NCBI RefSeq assembly: GCF_007859765.1
Contig: NZ_SIHJ01000001.1
Span: 868,767 to 932,766 of the forward strand
Reading direction: 5' to 3'
Length of the DNA: 64,000 nt
DNA from: Posidoniimonas corsicana
GTDB taxonomy: Bacteria > Planctomycetota > Planctomycetia > Pirellulales > Lacipirellulaceae
The first letter of the stretch is position 1. Every line of letters begins with the position of its first letter. Shown piece by piece: positions 35,878 to 44,151 of this stretch. The translations under genes were made by a program, and so were the position numbers. The notes under the pieces are model-generated. The model saw only the letters and a program-made list of their open reading frames with translations, was not told the origin of the DNA and did not search any database.

Positions 35878-36583
35878 AAGGTTCACTACCAACCCGGGTG
35901 GGTTATCCGCCTGGCTCACCCGGGTTGGGAACCTTTTAACAACACAACCGGCGAGCGCCACGCATCGGCAGCCGCCACACGAGACAAGGTTCATTACCAG
36001 CCCGGGTGGGTTATCCGCCTGGCTCACCCGGGTTGGGAACCTTTTAACAACACAACCGGCGAGCGCCACGCATCGGCAGCCGCCACACGAGACAAGGTTC
36101 ATTACCAACCCGGGTGGGTTATCCGCCTGGCTCACCCGGGTTGGGAACCTTTTAACAACACACCTGGCGAACGCCACACTTCGGCGGCCGCCACACGAAA
36201 CAAGGTTCATTACCAGCCCGGGTGGGTTATCCGCCTGGCTCACCCGGGTTGGGAACCTTTTAACAACACAACCGGCGAGCGCCACGCATCGGCAGCCGCC
36301 ACACGAGACAAGGTTCATTACCAACCCGGGTGGGTTATCCGCCTGGCTCACCCGGGTTGGGAACCTTTTAACAACACACCTGGCGAACGCCACACTTCGG
36401 CGGCCGCCACACGAAACAAGGTTCATTACCAGCCCGGGTGGGTTATCCGCCTGGCTCACCCGGGTTGGGAACCTTTTAACAACACAACCGGCGAGCGCCA
36501 CGCATCGGCAGCCGCCACACGAGACAAGGTTCATTACCAACCCGGGTGGGTTATCCGCCTGGCTCACCCGGGTTGGGAACCTT
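35878..36583 (+). repeat. 108-bp tandem repeat, seven hairpin units
   Basis: Units start exactly 108 bp apart at 35878 to 36526, each a 58-nt hairpin plus a 50-nt spacer. Spacers alternate between two versions (GGCGAGCGCCACGCATCGG and GGCGAACGCCACACTTCGG types), giving a 216-bp higher-order unit for units 3-6. Unit bases also alternate (CCAACCC versus CCAGCCC, the latter pairing by G-T). This points to recent expansion by unequal recombination. Confidence 0.92.
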
Positions 36584-36630
36584 TTAACAACACAACCGGG
36601 GAGCGCCGCAACACGGCCGCCACATAAGAC

Positions 36631-37156
36631 AAGGTTCACCACCAACCCGGGCGGGTTTACCGCCTGGCCCGCCCGGGTTGGGAACCTTTTAGCAACACAA
36701 CCGGCGAGCACAGCAACACAGCCGCCACACGAGACAAGGTTCACCCCCAGCCCGGGCGGGTTTTCCGCCTGGCTCGCCCGGGCAGGGGGTCCTTGAGCTT
36801 CGAGAACACAACCGCGACCAACCGAGTGTCCCTTCAACTCGGGCGGGTTATCCGCCTGGCCCGTCCGAGTTGAGGGCTCTCAAATCCCCGATCAGAGCAG
36901 CCGACCCAGCGTCGGCGCCGCCAGTAAAGGTTCACTTCCGGCCCGGGTGGGTTATCCGCCTGGCTCACCCGGGCCGGGAACCTTTCGACTAGACCAACCG
37001 AGTGTCCCTCCAGCTCGGGCGGGTTGTCCGCCTGGCTCGCCCGGGCTGGAGGCTCTCAACCAGACAACGCGGCCGGCCGGACGCCGGCGCAACCGAACGA
37101 GGTTCACTTCCAACCCGGGTGGGTTTACCGCCTGGCCCACCCGGGTTGGGAACCTT
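36631..37156 (+). repeat. Diverged hairpins of the same family
   Basis: Six further elements with the same loop but altered stems and spacers. Two subtypes interleave: the AAGGTTC...GAACCTT type (36631, 36736 with CCTT only, 36927, 37099) and a GAGTGTCCC...-closed type with stems TCAACTCGG/CCGAGTTGA (36830) and CCAGCTCGG/CCGGGCTGG-like (36999). Divergence in sequence with retention of pairing shows that the array is older than its tandem part. Confidence 0.85.
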
Positions 37157-37187
37157 GTGCTTGAAACATTCAAGAGTCCAACCGAGT

Positions 37188-37249
37188 GTCCCTACCAACT
37201 CGGGCGGGTTGTCCGCCTGGCTCGCCCGAGTTGGTGGGACTATTTTTTT
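37188..37249 (+). terminator. Loop-conserved hairpin with T-run, probable intrinsic terminator
   Basis: GTCCC (37188-37192) pairs with GGGAC (37236-37240) and CCAACTCGGGCG (37195-37206) with CGCCCGAGTTGG (37223-37234) around the loop GGTTGTCCGCCTGGCT, followed by TATTTTTTT. This is the only array element with a full T-run, and it should end transcripts coming from amtB. Confidence 0.82.
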
Positions 37250-37451
37250 GGCCGCGGGTAGCCCCGCGGCGGACTGGCTATGCCATCTCTACACGCCTCC
37301 GCGCGGCGGGCCCTCCGGAACGGCCTGCTGCGGATCCGCCGACTAACGGCGCGGCTCCTCCTGCCGGCGCCGGAAGCGCTGCCGATCCCCGTCCGCGTCC
37401 CGACGCCGCGCCCCACCGGCGGCCGTCCGCCGAGACCAATCCAGAAGGATG

Positions 37452-37499
37452 CCCCGAGTGGCTTGGGTGGGTTTTCCGCCTAACCTGCCCAAGCCGGGG
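37452..37499 (+). repeat. Outlying member of the hairpin family, 150 nt before the P-II gene
   Basis: CCCC/GGGG and GGCTTGGG/CCCAAGCC stems enclose TGGGTTTTCCGCCTAACCTG, which keeps GGTTTTCCGCCT but differs in the last loop bases. A separate GC hairpin, GCCGCGGG-TAGC-CCGCGGC, lies at about 37251-37270. Confidence 0.7.
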
Positions 37500-37650
37500 T
37501 GTCCTTAACGGGCGCTGGTTAGAGGGCTCTGCGAGCTGGTTCGCGGGGGCGGCGCCCGGCCTGTCGCATCCGGGGGGTGTCGGACTATGATGGGGGTTTG
37601 CGTGGTTTCCCGGACGCTGCTCCTTTCCTTCTGACTTCCACCTGCGGCAC

Positions 37651-37998
37651 ATGAAACTCATCATCGCGATCATCCAGCCCACCAAATTGGAGGACGTTAA
37701 GGCGGCGTTGTCCGAGGTGGAGGTCGTGCGGCTGACCATCATGGACGTGCAGGGCTTTGGGCGGCAGAAGGGCCAGACCGAGCTGTACCGCGGCAAGGAG
37801 GTCTCGATGAACCTGCTCCGCAAGGTGCAGCTGCAGATCGCCGTGAACGACGACTTTGTCGAGCCGACCGTCAGCGCGATCCTCAAGGGGGGCCGCACCG
37901 GCGAGCACGGCGAGATCGGCGACGGGAAGATCTTTGTGCTGCCGATGGACGACTGCGTCCGCATCCGCACCGGCGAGCGGGGCCCCGAGGCGATCTAG
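37651..37998 (+). CDS. glnB: P-II family nitrogen regulatory protein lacking Tyr51
   Basis: 115 residues. The family is certain: VQGFGRQKGQTELYRG leads into the T-loop and EIGDGKIFVLPMDD is the B-loop region, with RIRTGERG at the C-terminus. In the T-loop the uridylylated Tyr51 of proteobacterial GlnB/GlnK is Val (YRGKEVSMN; V51 by direct count), and the B-loop carries about three extra residues (TGEHGEIGDGK). It cannot be uridylylated at Tyr51; Ser52 is adjacent. It should still sense ATP/ADP and 2-oxoglutarate and act on the Amt channel or glutamine synthetase. Choice between the glnB and glnK names is by convention. Confidence 0.94.
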   Translation: MKLIIAIIQPTKLEDVKAALSEVEVVRLTIMDVQGFGRQKGQTELYRGKEVSMNLLRKVQLQIAVNDDFVEPTVSAILKGGRTGEHGEIGDGKIFVLPMDDCVRIRTGERGPEAI

Positions 37999-38039
37999 TC
38001 GGCGGCGGCGGGCCTCGGACCTCTGGCGGGAGGCGGGCG

Positions 38040-38999
38040 GTGGAAAAGACCCTCGATGTCGTCGTTTGCGGCTCCTGCGTGCTGGACGTGCTGGTCCGCC
38101 CCGTTGAGCTGGACCGGCCGATCGGCGCGGGGCAGCTGGTGCGGACCGAGCCGCCCGTGCTGGCGACCGGCGGAATCGTCTCGAACGCGGGGGTCACGCT
38201 CGCCAGGCTCGGCATGCGGGCCGCGGCGTTCACCTACGTCGGCGACGACGAGTGGGGCCGACTGGTGCGGTCCCGCTACGCGGCGGAGGGCCTGGACCCC
38301 GGCCGCCTGATGACCCACCCCGACGCGCCGACCAGCACCACGGTCGCGCTGATCGACCCGGCCGGCGAGCGGAGCTTCCTCCACGCGGTCGGCGCCCCGA
38401 AGCGGCTGGACCGCGCCGCGTTTACCGCCAACCAAGACCTGTTCGCCAGCAGCCGGGCGGTGCTGCTGGGCTACTTCCCGCTGCTGCCGCGGCTGCTGGC
38501 CGACCTGCCGGAGTTGATGGCGTGGCTGCAGCGCCTGGGCTGCCTGACCGCGCTGGACGCCGCCGGCGACGGCGGCACGCTCGCGGAGCTCGCGCCGACG
38601 CTGCGGTCGCTCGACGTGTACGTGCCCAGCCTCAGCGAGGCGAGCCACCAGACCGGCGAGGACGACCCGGCGCGGATCCTGGCGGCGCTGCGTGACGCCG
38701 GCGCCAGAGGACTGATCGGCGTGAAGCTCGGCGCCGAGGGCGCGGTGCTGAGCCCGCGGAGCGGCGAGCTGATCGAGGTCCCCCCGGTCCCCCCGCCCGG
38801 CGCAGTGATCGACACCACCGGCGCGGGCGACAGCTTTCTGGGCGGCCTGCTGTGCGGGCTGCTGAAGGGGATGCCGGTAGACGAAGCCGGTCGGCTGGCC
38901 GCGGCGTGCGGCGCCAGGTGCGTCACGGGGCTCGGCGCCACAACCGCGCTGGGCGACTACGCCTCGACCGCGGCGCTGGCCGGGCTCGCCGACGGTTAG
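38040..38999 (+). CDS. PfkB-family carbohydrate kinase
   Basis: 319 residues from the GTG at 38040, with GGGAGG about 8 nt upstream. The first signature lies around GGIVSNAGVTLARLGMRAA; the second, DTTGAGDSFLGGLL, holds the catalytic Asp and anion hole. The protein phosphorylates a sugar or nucleoside (ribokinase superfamily); the substrate cannot be read from sequence. It follows the P-II gene by 41 nt on the same strand; a functional link is not evident. Confidence 0.88.
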   Translation: MEKTLDVVVCGSCVLDVLVRPVELDRPIGAGQLVRTEPPVLATGGIVSNAGVTLARLGMRAAAFTYVGDDEWGRLVRSRYAAEGLDPGRLMTHPDAPTSTTVALIDPAGERSFLHAVGAPKRLDRAAFTANQDLFASSRAVLLGYFPLLPRLLADLPELMAWLQRLGCLTALDAAGDGGTLAELAPTLRSLDVYVPSLSEASHQTGEDDPARILAALRDAGARGLIGVKLGAEGAVLSPRSGELIEVPPVPPPGAVIDTTGAGDSFLGGLLCGLLKGMPVDEAGRLAAACGARCVTGLGATTALGDYASTAALAGLADG

Positions 39000-39020
39000 C
39001 CCGCCGCGACGCCCGCCAAT

Positions 39021-42000
39021 CTACGCCGAGGCGGGCCGTCCGCCGCCCGCCCATACCCGCCATGCGTCCCGCGGCAGGCTCGCCAGCGGCAGCAGCGGGA
39101 TCTGTGTGATGATCGCGGTGGTCATAATGCCCAGCCCGAGGGACATCTCGTCACTTACGCCGCCGTAAGCGTGCAGGCCGACGCCCAGCTCGTTGGTGCC
39201 GAACCAGCTCCAGGTCGTGACGATGTTGCCCAGCACGGCCAGCGCGGCGAATCCGCGGGGCGTGATCATCGCGCCCCAACGGGCGTGCAGGATCAGGGCG
39301 TTCCACAGCACGATGATCATCGCGCCGTTCTCCTTCGGGTCCCAGCCCCAGAAGCGGCCCCACGAGTCGTCGGCCCACAGGCCGCCCAGCACGGTGCCGA
39401 TGAAGCTGAAGAACAACGCGAAGCAGAGCACGCCGTAGGTGATGCGGGTCAGGAGCCGCTCGACCGTGCCGTCGACCGCGTCGCGGGGTCGGGCCGCGAA
39501 CAGCACCGCGAACACGACCAGCCCCGCCGCCGTGGCGAGCATCGCGACGCCCTTGCCGTTGGCGAGGCCGACGCCGAGGATCGGCATCAGCACCAACACC
39601 GCCGCCGCCAGCACGCCGCAGAACAGCGTCGGGTTGCGGTAGGCCAGGTACGCCAACGCGACCGCGCCGGCCATGAAGGTCGCCCCGTAACCCAGCGTGA
39701 TGCACACCACGTGGGTGGCGAGCCAGAACTGCGTGTCGAGCACCGCCTGCATGACGGTGAAGGTGTCGCCGTCCTGGCCGAGGAAGTACGCGATCAGCAT
39801 CGTGAGGAAGCCGGCCGCGGCGCCGAGCGCCGTGCCGACGCCCACGCGGTACACGCCGTCGATGATCAGGCCGAACACGACCATCGCCCAGCCGATGAAC
39901 ACCGCCGAGGAGTAGAGGTTGGTCACCGGCGGCCGGCCGGAGATGTACAGCCGGCCGACGATGGCGAACGTGTGCAGCACCAGCGTCACGGCGACGATCG
40001 CCATCGCCGTGCGGCCCAGCACCCGCGGAGCGGCCACCCAAGAGAACACGGCGCACAAGAACGCGACCACGTACAGCACGGCCGCCAGCGTGAACGGGCT
40101 GAACTGGTTGAACCATTGCTCGAAACCGGCCTTCTCCAGGTCGAGCCGCTCGGCCGGCTTGAGCTGCGCGACCGCTTCGGCGTTGAGGGGCGAGTTAAGC
40201 TGCTTCTGGTACTTGGCGTACTGGGTCTCGAGCGTATCGAGGCTCTCCGAGAAGCCGCGCAGGTCCTGCGTGCGGTAGGCGTCGATCGCCCCGAGCAGCG
40301 CGACCACCGCCGGGTTGGGCTTGGCGCCCTCCCGCTGTCTGAGGAACGACTCGATCTCGGCGTCGATGACGGTCTTCCACGTGTCCTCGACCCGCTGCGG
40401 CGGGACCGGCAGCGGCGCCTCGGCGCGGCGGAGGCTCATCGCCGCCTCGGCGACCTGCTGCGCGAAGCCCTCCGGGAAGCTCTCCACGCCCAGGATCCCG
40501 AACGACCGGAACGCGCCGTCCATCACGCGGTATCGGCTGATGTTCTCGGCCAGGGCGATCACACGGGACTGGAACAGGCTCCGCTCCTCCGTCGGCACGG
40601 CCGCGGCGAGGTCGACCTGCCGGTTGAATTCGGGAGTCTGGATCGCATCGCTTTCGCCCTCCGCGGACTTCGCCTTGCGCTCGAGGACTTCGTTGAGGCT
40701 GTACCGGAACGAGCCGGTGCGGGGCTCCAGGCCGAGCGCGGCTAAGAGGTCCAGGTTGTCGATGCGGAACACGCGGTAGTCGCCCGCGCCCTCGCGGCCG
40801 GAGATCACGTCCAGCATCCACTTCTCCGCGGGGACCTTGTCCAGTCCGTCGGCGCAGGCGGGGCGGTCCTCCTCGTCGAGCGGCTTGAGGTTGATCTCTT
40901 GGCGGTTGGAGATCCGCTGCAGCACCGTGCGGGCGTAGGTGTCGTAGGGCTTGACGCGGCCGCCGTCGACCATGGCCAGCGCGCCGAACCGGCCGACCGG
41001 CATCTCGTCGACCGCGGCCTCGTCGGTGCGGGCCTTGCTGAGCACGTAGCCGGCCAGGAGCACCGCGGCGGCGACCGGCACGACCACCTGCGGCGACGTC
41101 CACGCGTCCCCTGCGCGAAGCGGCGCCGGTGTGTCGGCGTCGGTCTTCGCGACTTCGCGCTCGCGGCGGTCGAAGAACCGCAGCAGCGTCTGCCCGAAGT
41201 GGGTGAACAGCCCCAGCCCGACCATCACGCACGACAGGTACGGGATCAGCCGGCCGGTGTTGGTCACCACCTGCAGGACGGTGGTCTGTTCGGTCTCGGG
41301 GTCGAAGCTCGACTGGTAGAGGGTGTCGCCCGCGTGGCGGGTCGGGTTGTTCATCGAGATGTGCGCCTCGCGGTCAACGCTCCGCGCGGCGTCGTGGATG
41401 ATCACGTCCGCCGAGTAGTTCTTGGCGGTGCTGGTGCCGATGAACCTGTCGAACCGGAAGTCGACCAGCTCCACGCTGTACGGCTTGTACTGCCGCTTGA
41501 AGCGGAGCGCGACGTTGTAGGTCTTGCCGTCGACCTCGACCGGCTGCGGGTTTAGCGCGCGTTGGTCGCGATCGACCGAGGCCGAGAACAGGTACACGCC
41601 GAGCGACTCGTCCGTTTCGGGGTCGAGCAGCTCCGCGTAGACCGACGGCATGTCGATCCCCTGCTTGGTGTCTACGCCGGCAACCTGCTTGGTCTGGGCC
41701 GCGCTGATCGACAGGCCCGCGCCCTCGGTCGAGGGGTTCGCCGTGCCGGCGTTGGGGGGAACCAGGAACGAGTTCGGCAGGAACTCCAGCGGTTTGACCT
41801 TGAAGGGCAGCCCCTCGGCCGCGATCACCTCGTCGCCGGCCAGGTACCGCTGCGGCACAACGGTCACCACGTCCTCGGCCGGGTTGGACGAGTCGACCAC
41901 GGCCAGCTCGGAGGTGCGGATGTCGACCGCGTAATTGGAAGAGGCGCCCTCGGTGATGGTCATCTGCCCCTCGTCGGCGGCCAGGCCGACAATCAGCTCG

Positions 42001-42845
42001 CCGACCATCAACAGCAGCACGCCCGCGTGCAGCAGCACGATGCCGCTCCGCTTCTTGAACAGCAGCAGGCAGCCGGCGTTGCAGACCAGCGACACGGCCA
42101 TGCAGAGCGCCAAGAGCCACAGGATCCGCAGGCCGGACGGGTTGAGCTGCACGGCCGGGTTGGCGTAGAGCCAGACCGCCGTGACGCCGGTGACCACCGC
42201 CACCGCGGCGGCCAGCACCCGCTCGGGCGCGAGGGCCGGCTTCTTGCTCACCGCGAACAGGTAGCCGCACAACAGCGCCACGCCCGCGACCGACGCACGC
42301 AGCGCGTGCCACAGCAGGCTCTGCACGCCGGTGGTGAACACGCCCTCCACTGCGCCGCGCTGATCGGCCAGCACCAACGCCGCGCCCAGGCCGACGCCGA
42401 TGGCGGTCACCACCACGCCAGCCAGCAGCCGCGGGCCGTGGGCGACCACGCGGAACCGGAGCGAGTGCGCGGCCAGCAGGTTGACCCCCAGCAGGATGCC
42501 GAGCAGCGTGCCGCCCGGGAACCAGAACCCGCCCGGCACGTTGTTGATGGGGGTCTTGGTCCACAGCTCGATCAGCCGCGCGAACGCCTGGAAGTCGATC
42601 CGGGCGAACCACACGCGGAAGTAGGTCTGCTCCACCACCTGCCACACGCCCTGGTCCTTCTGGGCGAGCGTGCCCATGAAGATCAGAAAGATCAGCATCG
42701 CGAACAGCGTGACCGTCAGCCGCAGCGAGGCCAGCCCCTCCAGCAGCGTCATCCAGAACGACTTCGCCGGGGCGGCGGGGCGGGGCCGAGCGGGCGCGGG
42801 GTCCTGCGTGGCGGGCTCATCGCGGACAATCTCGCCAGTGGCCAT
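39021..42845 (-). CDS. ResB-CcsA fusion cytochrome c biogenesis protein (system II)
   Basis: 1274 residues. The N-terminal half is ResB-like: membrane helices near 30-50, 110-130, 150-290 and a large extracytoplasmic domain. After a soluble stretch (about 610-900) comes a CcsA-type membrane domain with the haem-handling motif WGRFWGWDPKENG (about 1162-1174) and conserved His in WLATHVVCITLGYG, LILHARWG and GVGLHAYGG. It exports haem and attaches it to c-type apocytochromes in the periplasm. CcsBA fusions are known elsewhere; here the central domain adds several hundred residues. It lies 9 nt after a lipoprotein gene and is probably co-transcribed. Confidence 0.9.
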   Translation of the reverse strand: MATGEIVRDEPATQDPAPARPRPAAPAKSFWMTLLEGLASLRLTVTLFAMLIFLIFMGTLAQKDQGVWQVVEQTYFRVWFARIDFQAFARLIELWTKTPINNVPGGFWFPGGTLLGILLGVNLLAAHSLRFRVVAHGPRLLAGVVVTAIGVGLGAALVLADQRGAVEGVFTTGVQSLLWHALRASVAGVALLCGYLFAVSKKPALAPERVLAAAVAVVTGVTAVWLYANPAVQLNPSGLRILWLLALCMAVSLVCNAGCLLLFKKRSGIVLLHAGVLLLMVGELIVGLAADEGQMTITEGASSNYAVDIRTSELAVVDSSNPAEDVVTVVPQRYLAGDEVIAAEGLPFKVKPLEFLPNSFLVPPNAGTANPSTEGAGLSISAAQTKQVAGVDTKQGIDMPSVYAELLDPETDESLGVYLFSASVDRDQRALNPQPVEVDGKTYNVALRFKRQYKPYSVELVDFRFDRFIGTSTAKNYSADVIIHDAARSVDREAHISMNNPTRHAGDTLYQSSFDPETEQTTVLQVVTNTGRLIPYLSCVMVGLGLFTHFGQTLLRFFDRREREVAKTDADTPAPLRAGDAWTSPQVVVPVAAAVLLAGYVLSKARTDEAAVDEMPVGRFGALAMVDGGRVKPYDTYARTVLQRISNRQEINLKPLDEEDRPACADGLDKVPAEKWMLDVISGREGAGDYRVFRIDNLDLLAALGLEPRTGSFRYSLNEVLERKAKSAEGESDAIQTPEFNRQVDLAAAVPTEERSLFQSRVIALAENISRYRVMDGAFRSFGILGVESFPEGFAQQVAEAAMSLRRAEAPLPVPPQRVEDTWKTVIDAEIESFLRQREGAKPNPAVVALLGAIDAYRTQDLRGFSESLDTLETQYAKYQKQLNSPLNAEAVAQLKPAERLDLEKAGFEQWFNQFSPFTLAAVLYVVAFLCAVFSWVAAPRVLGRTAMAIVAVTLVLHTFAIVGRLYISGRPPVTNLYSSAVFIGWAMVVFGLIIDGVYRVGVGTALGAAAGFLTMLIAYFLGQDGDTFTVMQAVLDTQFWLATHVVCITLGYGATFMAGAVALAYLAYRNPTLFCGVLAAAVLVLMPILGVGLANGKGVAMLATAAGLVVFAVLFAARPRDAVDGTVERLLTRITYGVLCFALFFSFIGTVLGGLWADDSWGRFWGWDPKENGAMIIVLWNALILHARWGAMITPRGFAALAVLGNIVTTWSWFGTNELGVGLHAYGGVSDEMSLGLGIMTTAIITQIPLLPLASLPRDAWRVWAGGGRPASA

Positions 42846-42854
42846 AGGGCCTCC

Positions 42855-43967
42855 TTAAGGAACGTTGAATCGCAGGCTGTCGACCCAAGCGCGGAACGCG
42901 TCGCGGTTGGCGCCGACGGTGGCGGCGGGGCCGCGGAGCTTGAAGAACCAGACCATCGGGCCCCGCTCGACCATCGCGGCCAGCGTGTTGTCCTCGTGAT
43001 CGTCGGAGAGCATCTCAAAGTAGACGCCGTCGGCGCCGGCGATCTTCATTTCCTCGGTCACCTCCCCCAGCGCGTCCGGGTCGACCGGCGGCATGCCGTT
43101 CTCGCCCAGCCAGCGGTTGGCGTTGGCCAGCGGGTCGGCGATCTCCGGCGCCGACGATGGGAACGGCATGCCGGTCACGACCGCCTCGGCGTCCCCGTCA
43201 CCCACGCGGACGTTCACCACCCGCATGCTTGTGGGCGGCAGCTCGCGCCAGCCGTTGGGCAGCTTGTACGTCAGCGGCCGCGGCTGCGGCGGGTGGGGAT
43301 CGGTCGCCGGCGGCGTCGCCGAGGCCCGGGGCGGCGGCGACATCATCCCGCCGGCCATCGGGGGCATCATCGCGGCGGCGTTCGCTTCGCCTACCAGGTC
43401 AACGACCACGGCCTCGCGGCCCGCTGACTCGAGCGGCTCGATCCCGTCGCGGCTGTCGGCCGCCAGCGGGTCGAGGCTCAGCTGGCCGCGCCAGCGGTTC
43501 ACGTTGTCCAGCACGCCGGCGTCCCAGTCGTCGGGCAGCGCGAGGCCGATGACCGACAGCTCCAGGGGCTGCTCGCCGGCAGGGATCAGCAGCGTCGACA
43601 GCCGCATGCCGGAGCTGGGCTGCTCGGTCCAGCTGTCGGGGGTCTCCCAGGTCGGGCGGCCGTCCTCGTAACGGATTGTCTTGAGGAACGCGTGCAAGTC
43701 GTCCGCCACGGCGTCGACCTGCTCGCTGGGGCCCATCGCCTTGAAGAACCAGGCCCGCTGATCGCCGGCAACCATCGCAGCGATCATCCGGCTGGGCACG
43801 GCGGGCTGGGCCGACTGCGGTTGGGCCGCGGCGGGCGGAGCGGCGGCCGACAGGTCTTTGGGGACCGTGTAGGTGCGGATCTCGTCCGCCGGCCGGCAGC
43901 CGATAGCAACAACGAGCAGCGCCAGCGGCAGCAACGCCACGGGCGAGGGCAGGGCGGGACGGATCAT
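42855..43967 (-). CDS. Lipoprotein, probable partner of cytochrome c biogenesis fusion
   Basis: 370 residues from the ATG at 43967. The signal LALLVVAIGC ends in a lipobox Cys, so it is a lipoprotein. It contains two similar domains, each with a WFFKAMGP/WFFKLRGP-type strand (residues about 70 and 345) and an NRWRGQLSLDPL/NRWLGENGMPPV segment, so it looks like an internal duplication. The linker is rich in Met/Pro (MMPPMAGGMMSPP). The stop is 9 nt upstream of the ResB-CcsA gene. Function unknown; context suggests a role in the cytochrome c pathway. Confidence 0.78.
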   Translation of the reverse strand: MIRPALPSPVALLPLALLVVAIGCRPADEIRTYTVPKDLSAAAPPAAAQPQSAQPAVPSRMIAAMVAGDQRAWFFKAMGPSEQVDAVADDLHAFLKTIRYEDGRPTWETPDSWTEQPSSGMRLSTLLIPAGEQPLELSVIGLALPDDWDAGVLDNVNRWRGQLSLDPLAADSRDGIEPLESAGREAVVVDLVGEANAAAMMPPMAGGMMSPPPRASATPPATDPHPPQPRPLTYKLPNGWRELPPTSMRVVNVRVGDGDAEAVVTGMPFPSSAPEIADPLANANRWLGENGMPPVDPDALGEVTEEMKIAGADGVYFEMLSDDHEDNTLAAMVERGPMVWFFKLRGPAATVGANRDAFRAWVDSLRFNVP

Positions 43968-44151
43968 CGATCTCCCGGAATCGGAGGGCGTGAACAGCGG
44001 CGGGCGCCCTTTGGGAGGCAGCGCCACGGGTGCTAGATCGGCAATTATACGAGCTTGCCGCCAGCGGCTGCTAGGCGCATCCGGCCGCGTCCTATTGTCG
44101 CACCGCCCCCACAGAGAGGGGCTGCGGCGGCCCGGCGTGTCGCCGCGGCCG

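Larger units (their letters stand above)
35878..37499 (+). repeat. Array of at least 15 loop-conserved hairpins between amtB and the P-II gene
   Basis: Each complete element is about 58 nt: outer stem AAGGTTC/GAACCTT, a 4-nt bulge, an inner 12-bp stem and a 16-nt loop GGTTATCCGCCTGGCT. The loop is constant except at positions 5-6 (AT, TA, TT or GT) and 16 (T or C), while stems change on both sides together: CCAACCCGGGTG/CACCCGGGTTGG, CCAACCCGGGCG/CGCCCGGGTTGG, CCGGCCCGGGTG/CACCCGGGCCGG. Such compensation indicates selection on structure, probably in RNA. Elements begin near 35878, 35986, 36094, 36202, 36310, 36418, 36526, 36631, 36736, 36830, 36927, 36999, 37099, 37188 and 37452. No gene fits in the interval. 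Confidence 0.9.

Noticed and set aside
35878-36583. CRISPR array
   Set aside because: The intervening 50-nt segments are nearly identical to one another, repeats are 58-nt palindromes and no cas gene is nearby. Spacers should be unique.
35815-36837. A long open frame on the minus strand across the hairpin array, encoding a 36-residue repeat
   Set aside because: 108 bp is 36 codons, so any stop-free repeat stays open. The frame runs through hairpins whose changes preserve base pairing rather than residues, and it has no start context or family resemblance.
35878-37499. Integron attC sites or REPIN/REP elements
   Set aside because: There is no integrase, no cassette genes between sites and no RAYT transposase in the window; the elements lie tandemly in one intergenic region rather than dispersed singly or in pairs.
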